A DNA stretch of 64,000 nt from Casuarina equisetifolia (lineage: Eukaryota > Streptophyta > Magnoliopsida > Fagales > Casuarinaceae). The notes below the pieces were generated by a model. That model did not search any database. It was given only the letters and a program-made list of their open reading frames with translations, and was not told where the DNA came from. Both the position numbers and the translations under genes were made by a program. Of the stretch, positions 11,545-22,321 are shown one piece after another. The DNA lies in contig CM052362.1 in the NCBI GenBank assembly GCA_028551475.1, positions 9,237,354 through 9,301,353 on the forward strand. The letters are read 5' to 3'. Numbering within the stretch: position 1 is the first letter of the stretch; every line of letters begins with the position of its first letter.

Positions 11545-13170
11545 ATGGAGAACAATGATGGTACACGTAGACTGTTGAAAGATTATACATCATCATTTTG
11601 GAATGCCACATCAAGCTTCTAGAGGCTTGCAATTCTAGCAAACAACTTTGAGGTCAAGCCTGTGCACATCAAGATGCTTCAGAGATCTGTGCAATATAGT
11701 AGGCTACCAAATGAGAATCCAAATGCTCACATTGAAGCATTCCTTGAATTGTGTGACATAATTGGAGATCATGGAGTCACAGAAGATGTTATTAGGTTAA
11801 AACTATTTCCATTTTCTCTTAAAGATATAGCTAAAAATTGGTTCTCTTCACTTCCTGCAGGATTGATTACTACTTGGGATGATTTGGCTCAGAAATTTCT
11901 TGGTAAGTTCTTTCCTTTTGCAAGATCTACTAAATTGCGTAACAATATTTTCACTTTTGAGCAGATGATTGATGAATTATTATATGAAGCTTGGGAGAGA
12001 TTCAAGGAACTTTTGAGGATATGTCCAAATCATGGATTACCCAAGTGGCTACAAGTACAAACTTTTTATGATGGGTGTAGTATGAATCTTCGTTGTGTAA
12101 TTGATACAACTACAGGAGGGGACTTACATAGTAGAACACCAGAAGAGGCATTTAACCTCCTAGAGGAGATGGCATTCAATAGCTATCAATGGTCTACTGA
12201 GAGACTACCAATGTATCAAGCAAGTAGAGTTCATAAAGAAGATATATTCACCATAATGTCTGCACAATTGGAAGTGCTCAATGAGAAGATAGACAACTTA
12301 AATACTCCAGTTGTGAGACATTAAAGTAGATCGTGTGAATTTTATGGTGGAGCACATGAGAGCACAGAATGTCAAGTAGGTAACCCTAATGCTCATTATA
12401 ATGATTATGCTAATTTTGTTGAAATTCCTAGCAGGTCACAAAATGATTATTACTCAAATATGTACAATCTGGGATGGCACAACCATCAAACTTTTTCATG
12501 GAGTAACCCAAGTGAGATGAGATCGCAACCAATATTTTGGCAAATAGAAGAGGTGAAACCTAACTTAGAAGACATGATCAGCGAGCTGGCCAACACCACA
12601 CAGAACATTTCAAAGAGGACTGAAGCAAGTTTTCAAAGAAACGAAGCTTCATTCCAAAGATTAGAGGTGCAAATGAGTCAACTGATCAGCATGATCTCAG
12701 AGAATCAAAAGGGTTCTTTGCCTTGTGATGTGGAGATAAGTCTTGAAGATACTGTAGAAGTAATAACCCCAACATGTGGCAAGCCAGTAGGAGAAGTTGA
12801 TGTTGACAAGGAGAGTCTCAAAGATAATAGTAAAGATGTCAGCATACAACTTGAGGAGACACCAAGGAATAACCTTGCTCTAGTAAATCATGAGTCCTTT
12901 ATGCCTCCAACTCCATTTACCCAGAGATTCCAGCAACGTGTAAACGATAAGCAGTTTTTGGAATTCCTTGATATATCTTTAAAACTACACATTAACATTC
13001 CTTTTGCAGATACTCCAGTTCAAATATCTAGTTGTGCAAAACTTTTGAATGAGAAACTGGAGAACAAAAGGAAGCTGGAAGTATATGCGACAGTTGTGCT
13101 TATTGAAGAATGCACAACCATCAAACAACACAAACTGTCTCTGAAACTGTTGGAGTTTCATCCTCCTTGA
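11545..13170 (+). pseudogene. Element C Gag (Athila type) with three in-frame breaks, truncated at its C-terminus
   Basis: One frame runs from ATG 11545 to the stop after 13168. It is interrupted by a TAG near 11620 and a TAA at 12322-12324, with a degenerate knuckle (CEFYGGAHESTEC) just after the latter. The retrotransposon Gag domain is clear: HIEAFLELCD, RLKLFPFSLKDIAKNWFSSL, TTWDDLAQKFLGKFF, YEAWERFKELL. These match element D Gag at 43980-44390. The C-terminal text RKLEVYATVVLIEECTTI also matches D, but just past it the homology jumps to the integrase end. The last residues are therefore produced by the deletion junction. Confidence 0.88.
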
Positions 13171-13240
13171 GCAATGTGGAGGATAGTTTGACTGAAAACT
13201 ATAAAGCAAGCGCTTCTTGAGAGGCAACCCAAGTATATTC
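13130..13240 (+). other. Internal deletion junction of element C (gag joined to end of pol)
   Basis: Up to about 13150 the sequence follows element D near 45440. From about 13155 (TTTCATCCTCCTTGAG onward) it follows D near 48985-49070, including the shared ACTATAAAGCAAG and GGCAACCCAAG blocks. About 3.5 kb of pol is missing between these points. Confidence 0.8.
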
Positions 13241-15108
13241 TGGTCATTTAGTTAGAAATTTTTTGTTAGCAATTTGGTTAGAAGGCTGTCACCATATGCT
13301 CATCACAGCTCCATTTTGACAACCTACAATCAGGGGAGTTTTCCTTGTTCCTTCCTTACTATTGTTTTATTTTCTTTTATCATTGAAGAGAATGCTTCAT
13401 TTAAGTTTGGGGGTGCTGCTGCTATTGTTGGAAGTATGCTGTTTTGTTGGGTTGTGTTGGAGGTTGTGTATTGTGGTAGTTGTGTTTATGTTGGAAGTGT
13501 TAGTGTTAAAATTTTCTGTGTTGTGTTAGAAAGTCTATTTTTTTATATAAAATCTTTTTCTTGTGTTGGACCATGATTTCTATGATTGGATTCTTTATTA
13601 TGAACTCTTGGCAATTCTTAGGGAGATGTAAATTTTGTTCAAACTTGCAATTGTGGTATGATGTAAGTGTGATTCTGATTATGTTGATTCACTTATTGAG
13701 CACTAAAAGTTTGCATTTTCTTGAAATTGTGTGTATCTCTAGAGAACATTCATGTGAAGTGTGTGATTTTTTTTGGATCTCACCCTGATCTTAGAATTTG
13801 CTTGATTTCCTCTTGAGGCGAAATCCTAGGTTGCATCTAACTGAGAAAATGATTTAGGCCATCTTTGGATCGTTTGAGCCTTTCAAGCTAACCTTATTTA
13901 CTTATCCCCAGTCACCCCACTGAGCCTTGTTCTTAACCTGATTTTGTTAAATGACACCTGCACATATATCCCTTAGCCTTTTGATCAATTTTCCTCATTG
14001 TCCTATTTCCATGAACATATTGACTTCTGGTGTGTACAAGTTGATTTGAGCATGAGAGATGTCAAGGAGAAGGATGTAGTATGGGAAGCAATTGATTGGA
14101 ATGATTATGTATGACACAATTTGTTGTTTTTGTAAATGTTTATGCAAACGCAATTGCAAAAAAAAAAAAAGAAAGAAAGAAAGAAAAAGAAGAACAAAAA
14201 AAAAAGCATTTGGTTTAGGATGAAATAATATCATTATCTTTTGTTAGATTCAAGCCACATAGTTTTTAAAAGAAGATCTTTAAGTATTATTATTGAATAT
14301 CATTAATAAGAGAGGGTTGAGGTGGCTATATGTGTACATGCTTTTGTTTTTGCTTTATCGTTGCACACATGATTATGGCCTTTATTAGTGTTAAAGCATT
14401 ATTGGACAAGAAAGAATGGAACTAAGTGGTGGTAGCAAGATCCTCTTCATGGAGTAAAAAGGTAGAGAAGGGCTAGAGTTTTGATGAGATCCTAGAAAGT
14501 AATGTGTTCATGGGTTATTTGAGCTTAAATGACTTCCATCTTACCCTTAGTCAAGCCTTACATTACAAGCTTATGAAAGTCCTATTGATTTTTGGTTAGA
14601 TGATTGACTTACATTAGTGGAAAGAGGAATGAAGAGCAAACCTATGAGATTTGGTTAAAGATTTTGAGATATTGTATATTAATGTGGATCTATTTGGAGT
14701 ACATGCAATTGAGACAAAATGCGGACTCTCTCACACACACACACACGTGGTTGACATAGTTAAGAGTCTATCTTACCTTATAAACCAATTGCAGTATTTG
14801 AATGAAAGTTATGTTTTTCTTTGAATTGTTAAGTTAAGCAATTATGAAAGAATATCATGGAAGGATTGGTTGTATGTGTTGTTTTGTTCTTTTGCTCGAG
14901 AACGAGCAAAATTTTAAGTTTGGGGGTGTGGTATTGTTGTTTTGGAAAATACTATGGAGTGATTGGTGGTGTTAGAATATGTTGTTTAGTACTATTTGTA
15001 TGTAATTTCTTGTGCTTTTTGTGAGTAATTTTTTTTTTTTTATGTTGTCATAATGTGTTGTTTAGAGCTTTTGCTCGAGGATGAGCAAAATGTTAAGTTT
15101 GGGGGTGT
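13241..15108 (+). promoter_or_regulatory. Element C 3' untranslated region with repeated polypurine-like motifs
   Basis: No supported coding sequence: the short open frames at 13274 and 13561 have no recognisable domain, and no envelope-like reading frame is seen. The motif AAGTTTGGGGGTG occurs three times, near 13403, 14915 and 15095. The last abuts the 3' LTR. The two later copies are each preceded by a hairpin (TTTTGCTCG...CGAGCAAAA at 14890-14911; TTTTGCTC...GAGCAAAA at 15069-15090). A GAAA/A-rich run lies at 14159-14207 and a CA run near 14730-14746. Confidence 0.75.
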
Positions 15109-16821
15109 TGATAACTCTATTTTATATAGAGTTATTTTGTTTATTTTAGGTAATATTTAATATATTTTTTATTAAATTATATTTGTATTTAATTATGTTT
15201 TGCTATTTTATGCAGTACACCCAAAATAGAAGAAAAAAAAGCAATAAATCATGCAAAATCAATATTTATCATTTATCTATGAAGCACATGAGAAGCAAGG
15301 AGAAGAAAAAGACGGAAAAAGAAGCAAAAGAGGAAACACGTGAATTATCATGGAAAAAGAAAGAAAATGACAAAAAAAGAAAGTCAAAGGAAGAAAGGAA
15401 AGTCGTGACCTACTGGGTTTTAGAAGCGGATTAACAAAAGAGAGGAGGGTCGTGTATTGACGGCGGTGAATAATCGAGTAGAGAGAACGGGTTTTGAGCT
15501 TAGAGAAACCGAAAAAGAGGGAGAGCAGAGAGGTGGCAGGGGACCTTGCCGGAGGTCAAAGACGACACGCGACAGCGTGCGTCTCAGGCATAGGACCCGG
15601 CGGTCGTGCGATAGCAGACCACCAGCGTTCTTTTCTGGCGAGAAACCCAAAACCTCTTTTCTTCGACGATCTGTGCATAGCCCGATGAGATCTGAGCGAT
15701 TCTGGCCATCTAAGGGAGTTTCTGACCTATTCTATGCAGTTTCTGGTGGTTTTCTGGCGAAGAACGGCGAACGCCGTCTGAACCTCTATCGCTAGATCTA
15801 CGCACTTCTAGTGCTATTTTGAGTAAAATCTCGGCAGATCGGCACTCCAGACATCCTGATCTACCTTTCTGGAAGTTTCTGTGAAGACCGGCGGCGGACG
15901 ACGGCGGCGCATGTCACCGGCGCGTAGAGGCGCGTGCAAAAGCGCGTGAAGGCACGTTTTGAGTCGTTTTTCTTCCGTTCTTCAGACAGCTTCTTCTTCA
16001 CCCTGTGATGTGCAAATTTGTGCAATTTATTTTGTGATTTGAAGACATTTGGTGACAGCTTTAATGTTTTTAAATTCCATAATGCTTTGTTTACGTTTTC
16101 ACACTGATTTAGGTTATATGTTGTTTTAGTTTAATATGTTAGAGCTACGATGGAACTTAATTATAATTTATGAATGTTATGATTATTTACGTTTTGTGAG
16201 ATATTTTATGAATGTAAAGTTGCATGTTACAGAGTTTAATGCTTTTAGGTGATTAGCTACCACCTAGATGACTTGATTTGCATGTTAGAGACCGACAGGA
16301 AATAACATGCAGTTGCTTCTTGTAATATGCAACCATAGATTAATATGGATAGACATATACCATGTTATTTGTGTGGCTTTTGGTGATAAGATGATCGAAA
16401 GATTTATTGTAAACAATATTCACAGATCCTAATGCATTTGGTTTGTTTCAATTCACATATAGAGATATAGTGAATTAATGAACTAAATAAGTTTGCTATA
16501 CCTAGACATAGGATAGTAAATAAATTAGGAAATTCCGTCATCACATAAGTAGAATTAATCTTGCTAGCATGGATAATCGACATTTATACCTAGTAATTAG
16601 GTGAAATCGGATGCTCTAACATCTTTCGTTTGTCAAGTTTAGATTAAATTTAGTTATTAAATTCATAATTTACCATTTCGGTTGGCTAGATAAATTCTAG
16701 GAGTTGTTCACCATTAGTAATTAATTAGTTTAGTAAACACCAGTCTTCGTGGGACGATATCTGTACTCATCATTATATTACTTGTTTGACATGTACACTT
16801 GCATTTAAATTTCACCGAACA
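15109..16821 (+). repeat. Element C 3' LTR
   Basis: 1713 bp, starting TGATAACTCTATTTTATATA right after the GGGGGTGT tract and ending CACCGAACA. It carries the same purine-rich, GC-rich and AT-rich blocks as the 5' copy, with scattered substitutions and one- to three-base indels. Confidence 0.93.
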
Positions 16822-16826
16822 TGAGG

Positions 16827-17605
16827 CATTTGAAAAGTTTGCTGAATTCTATAAGATGATTCAAAATGAAAAAGGTTTTTCAATTATAAAAATAAGAACT
16901 AATCATGGTGGTGAATTTGAAAACCAACTTTTTGAAAAAAAAGTTTTCAGAAAATGGTATTTCATATAATTTTTCAGCTCCTAGAACATCACAACAAAAT
17001 GGTGTTGTTGAAAGGAAAAATAGAACACTTCAAGAGATGGCTAGAACCATGATGTGTGAATATAATCTTCCAAAATATTTTTGGGAAGAAGCTATAAACA
17101 TAACCTGTTATATTTCAAATCGTGCCTTAATAAGACCTATTTTGAAAAAGACACCCTTTGAGTTATTCTTTGAAAGAAAACCAAACATTTCATATTTTCA
17201 TGTTTTTGGAAGTAAATGTTTTGTCTTGAATCATGGAAAGGAATCACTTAGGAAATTTGATTCCAAGAGTGCTGAAAGAATATTTCTTAGATATTCTCAT
17301 TCAAGTAAAGCATATAGAATATTTAATAAATGCACTTTAGTTGTAGAAGAGTCAATTCATGTTAAGTTTGAGGATGAATGCCAAGGCATTCTAGAAACCG
17401 AAGCAAATGGTGGAACTAAAAGCATTCCAAATAGGGCTGAAGTTAAGGGGGAGTCTAAAACTAGAGAACCCTCCTTCCCTAGAGTTAGGAATGAAGTAGA
17501 TCACGACCACATTGTAGGTGATCCAAATGTTAGAGTAAGCACAAGGTCTCGGGTTCACAACACATGTAAATATCAAGCCTTTTTATCTCAAGTAGAGCCT
17601 AAGAA
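16827..17605 (+). pseudogene. Element B integrase, C-terminal half after element C
   Basis: The text resumes with the helix AFEKFAEFYKMIQNE, then NHGGEF, where the second catalytic Asp is replaced by Asn, then [15 protein letters not shown] with the catalytic Glu. A shift occurs in the A-run near 16935; from there one frame stays open into reverse transcriptase. The C-terminal part ([20 protein letters not shown] and later) matches element A. With its Asp lost this integrase would be inactive even if the chain were whole. Confidence 0.85.
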
Positions 17606-18569
17606 AGTAGATGAGGCTCTTGAGGATGAAAATTGGCTTCTTGCTATGCAAGAAGAATTGAATCAGTTCAAAAGAAGCAAGGTCAAGAATTTAGTTCGGA
17701 GACCAAAGGACCATCCGGTCATAGGCACAAAATGGGTATTTCGGAACAAACTAGATGAAAATGGTACCATCACTAGAAATAAGGCTAGATTAGTGGCGCA
17801 AGGATATAGTCAAAAAGAAGGGATTGACTATGATGAAACATTTGCACCTATAGCCAAATTGAAGGCTATTCGGATCTTACTTTCATTTGCTTGCTGTATG
17901 AACTTTACCTTATTTCAAATGGATGTTAAAAGTGCATTTTTGAATGGCATTATAGAGGAAGAAGTATATGTTGAATAACCACCCAAATTTGAAGATCCAA
18001 TTTACTCAAATCATGTCTTTAAATTATCAAAAGCTTTATATGGTTTGAAACAAGCTCCACGGGCTTGGTATGATAAATTAAGTTCATTCTTAATTAATCA
18101 TGATTTCAGAAAAGGAAAAGTGGACAACACATTATTTATAAAGAACAAAGGAAAAGAAATTTTGATTATTCAAATATATGTTGATGATGTCGTGTTTGGT
18201 TCCACTAATTCTAAATTATGTGAAGAATTTGTTGCATGCATGCAAAGTGAATTTGAAATGAGTATGATGGGTGAATTAACATACTTTCTTGGATTGCAAA
18301 TTAAACAAACCAACAAAGGGACTTTTATAAGTCAAACCAAATATACAAATGAATTGCTTAAGAAATACAAGATGCATGATTCTAAACCAATGAACACACC
18401 AATGAACATTTCTTTATCATTATCGAATGATGAAGATGGAATTAGTATAGACACTAAAGTGTATTGTGGCATGATTGGCTCTTTACTATACTTGACTGCA
18501 TTCGGACCGGATATCATGTTTAGTGTGTGTCTATGTGCTAGGTATCAATCCAATCCTAAAGAACAACAT
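17606..18569 (+). pseudogene. Element B reverse transcriptase
   Basis: Landmarks are [47 protein letters not shown], the ALYGLKQAPRAWYDKL block and the active site YVDD at 18177-18188. One stop, TAA at 17976-17978, stands where a glutamine codon is expected; the same frame carries on through 18842. This is the best preserved Copia polymerase in the window. Confidence 0.88.
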
Positions 18570-19109
18570 CTAGTTGTTGTTAAAAGGATATTTAGATACC
18601 TTAGAGAGATGGTTTCCCTAGGAATCTGGTACTCTAGAGACACCACTCTAGATTTGCATGCATTTAGTGATTCTGATTATGCTGGCTACAAACTAGATAG
18701 GAAGAGTACGAGTGGTGGATGTCACTATCTTGGAAATATACTTATTTCTTGGCACTTTAAGAAACAAAATTGTGTAGCTCTCTCTTCCACTAAAGCTAAA
18801 TATATTGTTACTGCTAGTAGCTATGCTCAAATCTTATGGATGTAACAGTAGTTAGAGGATTACGGAATCTTATCACATATAGTTCCACTAAAATGTGATA
18901 ACACTAGGAATCCTATTCAGCACTCTAAAACAAAGCACATAGAAATTAGTCATCATTTCATTCTGGATCATGTTAAAAAAGGTGATGTTGTACTTGAATT
19001 TGTGATTACTGATCAGCAAATTACCAATATCTTAACCAAACCTTTACCCAAGGATAGATTTTATGCTCTTAGACGAGAACTTGGAATGTTACTTCTTGAA
19101 AATCTTTGA
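18570..19109 (+). pseudogene. Element B RNase H and pol end
   Basis: FSDSDYAGYKLDRKSTSGGC and SWHFKKQNCVALSSTKAKY identify the domain. A TAA at 18843-18845 and a TAG at 18849-18851 break it. Near 18905 about 21 bases present in element A (the AINLTKN region) are missing without a frame change. The frame ends at TGA 19107-19109. Confidence 0.83.
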
Positions 19110-19565
19110 ACTGTTTATTATTGCTATCTCTCTATTCTTTCACTGTTCTTCAAACTACTCGGTTTGAATGGGAACGGCTCTATTACAGCATCTGGTTAGT
19201 ACCCTACTTTTCTATCTATTTTGTTGCTGCTTGCTCATTTTTTTTGCTGTATCTTGTCCTGCTTGCTTGCATAATCGTTCTTTTTGCTTATGACAAAAAG
19301 GGGGAGAGAATAATGTGCACATGTGAAGTCTCATTTCTAACTATCAGTGCAGAATGTGGGATACATATACATATCACCCCTATTTAATCACATTTTTGTA
19401 TGTTCTATACAAAATTTTGAAATCTGCCAGACACATGTGTAGGAAACATGCGTATGATCTATGCTGCAATGATAAGTTGTGTTCTTTTTGAAAAACATAA
19501 TTGATATTTGATGACATGTGCAATACTATTGAAATATATTTTGTCATCATCAAAAAGGGGGAGAT
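19110..19565 (+). promoter_or_regulatory. Element B 3' untranslated region with two polypurine tracts
   Basis: Purine tracts AAAAAGGGGGAGAGAA near 19294 and AAAAAGGGGGAGAT at 19552-19565 bracket a non-coding stretch. The second touches the 3' LTR and is the functional position. The layout copies element A. Confidence 0.75.
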
Positions 19566-21240
19566 TGTTGGAAAATAAGGTTTTGTTGTGACTGAAAATA
19601 TTTTTTGGTAAATATCAATTTTCAAATTTTGTTTTTCTAAATGTGCAAAAAGAAAAACTATAGGAAGTAAAAGGTGCACAAATTATAATATCAATTAATG
19701 ATATTATAAAGTAATCGGGTTCCTACATTTCCTCATAAAATATATACTTAAAATCTTTGTGACATATATTCAAATAAATGTTGATTAATTGAATATATTG
19801 ATTATTTAAATAATTCTTCAAGAAATATAAAATATACTTGAATATATTTTATTTTAAGGAATATGATACTTGGTTTGGTGAAATTGCAGGAACAATATAT
19901 TAGCTCAAATTCAATATATGCAATACATTATAAATGTATTGATATTGGACCGTGTTGATATTGGACTGGATATACATGTTGAATATATTATTACTGTACT
20001 GGACTTTTGCTGTTGGACTGTGAGAATATAGGTGTGGCCCAAGTTCACATTAACATGCCTAATCCCATTCCTATTACGGTGTCGTCTTAATTGTAATCAA
20101 AGGCTTCCTATTACGGTGTCATCTTGATCATAATCAAAGGCTTCCTAATACAATGTTGTCTTGATCGTAATTAAAGGCTTCCTGTTACAGTGTCGTCTTG
20201 ATCACATCAGAGGCTTCCTTGATACGCTTGCTGGCTACGACGTCGTTTCACTTAAGGGCACATAAGATATGCTTATTCTTCGATGGGTTATGCCCTAGCC
20301 GCTTCATTCCTCCCGGATGTTGCCTTCGCTTCTCTCAAATGCCGAAACTCCAACAGGATGAATCTGGAGGAGACGGGCTGTTAAAACGGTTAGATTTTGA
20401 ATCAAAAGGTTGAAATGAGGCTGATTTGATGGATAGCCTACTATTCCTAACGGGAAGAAGGCTATGGTTCAGGTTTGATTCAAAAAGAAAATCCTAGATC
20501 TGCTTCTATTTAAAAGGAGATGTGTATGTGAAGGTTTTCTCTTTATGATTTACATCTATTTGAAGCATTCTCTTTGTGAAGATAATCTACTAAGCTTGCT
20601 TACCATCTGATTTGAGATTGTTCATCATTCGGTGGTTCATAAGCATTCGGTGATATTCGACTATACAGTTTAATCTTTGATTATATCCTCAATCATAGCT
20701 TGTATAACATTATTTATGTGCTTATTTCACTTATAAACATTTTCTGCACATAAATCTTGAGAAAAATCTAAAACCTTAATTTCTCCAAATTGGGTATTTT
20801 GTGATAGGAGCTTTGTATCTTGATATATTTGTTTGAATAACTCCTCTGATCAGCAATATCCCATAAACTAACATATTATTTAAGGATTTGCTATTATATA
20901 TGATTTTTTGATCATTATTTGTACTTAGACTTGATAATTCCTTTGAAAAAGAATTATTTGAATTAGGGAGAACATCTTCTCCTAATCAAGTTGAGTAAAG
21001 GTAACTTCAATCGGTTGGATTGAAGGAGAGGAGGGTGGATGTAAGACTCTAAGATAGAGTGCCAAACCACCATGATAAATTGGGTGTTGATTCTTTTACT
21101 TTCTATTTGATTAAATATTTTTATTTAATTGCATATTATTATATAATCTGCTAAAGTAATTGATTAAATTTTTTGAGAAAAATATTTTGGTACAAGAACA
21201 ATTCAACCACCCCCTTCTTGTTAAGCCATAAAACCCAATA
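19566..21240 (+). repeat. Element B 3' LTR
   Basis: 1675 bp from TGTTGGAAAATAAGG to CCCAATA. It carries the 37-bp repeat array from about 20068 to 20215. It is followed by the target duplicate AGGGC and then by the rest of element A's LTR. Confidence 0.92.
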
Positions 21241-21245
21241 AGGGC

Positions 21246-21694
21246 TTTCAAGATTAGAGCTTGAATTGACTCTATGTACATTCGATTAGCTCTCTGATAA
21301 GCTTAAATCCTCACACATATCATATATTTGAGGTATAAGCTTGATGTATTAAGGTTTCTATAAGCCTAACTTTGTAACCGTGAGCTGTATAACTCCTTTT
21401 GAGGAGTTGCAGGGTGAAGGAGAGGTGCTCTCCTTGTTTAAAGTAAAGTAGACTTCAACTTGGTTTAAGTTAAAGGAGAAGAGGGTGGAAGTAGGTGAAA
21501 AGTGCCAAACCACCATAAAATTCTTGAGTGTGAATTTTCTAATATGATTTATTCTTTTATGCTCTAGTATAATTGTGATATTTAATCTTACTGTGATTAT
21601 TAAACAAGAAATCAAAAAAGGAAAATATTTAAATTAGCTAAGTTTCTAAATATCCAATTCAACCCCCCTTCTTGGATAGCCATAAAACCTTACA
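21246..21694 (+). repeat. Element A 3' LTR, right part
   Basis: It resumes with TTTCAAGATTAGAGCTTGAATT, which follows the order seen in the intact solo LTR at about 33210-33638. Both share the AACTCCTTTTGAGGAGTT-like block, AGAAGAGGGTGGAAGTAGG and the end CCATAAAACCTTACA. Element A ends here. Confidence 0.9.
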
Positions 21695-21819
21695 CATTGG
21701 TGTTGACTTTCTTCTCTGTCGGTGTTGGATTTCTTCTCCATTGGCATTTTTTTCTACACCTAATCTCGTTGTCATTGATTCTTTTTGATCAGTTAGTGTT
21801 TTCTAATTTGTCCAACCTT

Positions 21820-22233
21820 TGTAGGCCTAGGGTATGCTAAAGAAGGGATTTAATCCTAATTGATTATGTTATGTATTTTAGATTGTTTTAATTAAAAAGA
21901 TTGAGTAATTTTAGGAAATGTCCAAAACTAAATTGATTTAGGAATATGAACCTTAGTTTTTTTAGGAATCCAAAACCTAATCATAGTAAGCTAAGAATTA
22001 GGCTATAAATAAGGAGATAGGGGGAAAGGTAGAGAATGCTTATTAAAAAGATTGAAACCTTGGCTTGGCATTTGTAATTGAGAAAGCTTTAGGTTCTCAA
22101 TCTTGATAAGTTGCATATCACTTTCTTCTTGTACATTATTATTTTGTTTGAGTTTTAAATATACTTTGGTATTTTGTTTTCATCAGTGTTATTTTGTTTC
22201 TAAGAGAATGATCCCACACTTAAGGTGGTGACA
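21820..22233 (+). repeat. Element E 5' LTR
   Basis: It begins TGTAGGCCTAGGGTATGCT and ends GGTGGTGACA. The right LTR starts TGTCAGGCCTATGGTATGCT and shares the AAGGGATTTAA, GATTGTTTTAATTAAAAAGATTGAG and CTTGGCTTGGC blocks. Confidence 0.88.
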
Positions 22234-22235
22234 AA

Positions 22236-22247
22236 TGGTATCAAAGC
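22236..22247 (+). promoter_or_regulatory. Primer binding site of element E (initiator tRNA-Met type)
   Basis: TGGTATCAAAGC lies two bases after the LTR, one base off the usual TGGTATCAGAGC. Confidence 0.8.
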
Positions 22248-22321
22248 TATTATCCTGGCTCATTCGGAGGGGGGGGGGAGGGGGGGGAGGACCTACTTCA
22301 GTAAAAGCCAGCCAACAAACC

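Larger units (their letters stand above)
9680..16821 (+). mobile_element. Element C: non-autonomous Athila-type Ty3/gypsy element with pol deleted
   Basis: LTRs at 9680-11396 and 15109-16821 flank an interior of only 3.7 kb. The target duplication TGAGG is at 9675-9679 and 16822-16826. A tRNA-Asp-like primer site follows the 5' LTR. The interior holds a gag of Athila type that is joined directly to sequence matching the end of the integrase region of element D. Protease, reverse transcriptase, RNase H and almost all integrase are absent. Any movement must have used enzymes of a relative. The two LTRs are very similar by eye, so the insertion is the youngest layer of this nest. Confidence 0.92.
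5365..21240 (+). mobile_element. Element B: Ty1/copia retrotransposon (Sirevirus-like) nested in element A
   Basis: Two similar LTRs (5365-7036 and 19566-21240) flank gag and pol in Copia order. The target duplication AGGGC is at 5360-5364 and 21241-21245. The element lies in the same orientation as A and within A's 3' LTR. The right LTR ends in ATA rather than ACA. Element C occupies 9680-16821 inside its integrase. Without C the element is about 8.7 kb. Many stops and shifts make it inactive. Confidence 0.93.
1..21694 (+). mobile_element. Element A: Ty1/copia retrotransposon (Sirevirus-like), 5' end outside window, interrupted by element B
   Basis: Domains run in Copia order: Gag remnant with zinc knuckle, protease, integrase, reverse transcriptase, RNase H, then a polypurine tract and a 3' LTR that starts at 4227. 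The left end and 5' LTR lie outside the window. The 3' LTR is cut after 5364 by element B and resumes at 21246, ending at 21694 in TACA. The joined LTR is about 1587 bp, close to the 1560-bp solo LTR at 32079. The long gag spacer with a second CCHC motif and the long LTRs fit the Sirevirus group. The pol reading frame is broken many times, so the copy is dead. Confidence 0.9.

Noticed and set aside
13274..13788. Two frames of 100 and 75 codons considered as an envelope-like gene of element C
   Set aside because: Low-complexity hydrophobic text from T- and G-rich DNA, no signal peptide plus anchor arrangement, and no counterpart in element D.
22236..22247. tRNA-like matches next to LTRs considered as tRNA genes
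   Set aside because: Only the 12-18 base primer-site complement is present, with no cloverleaf sequence.
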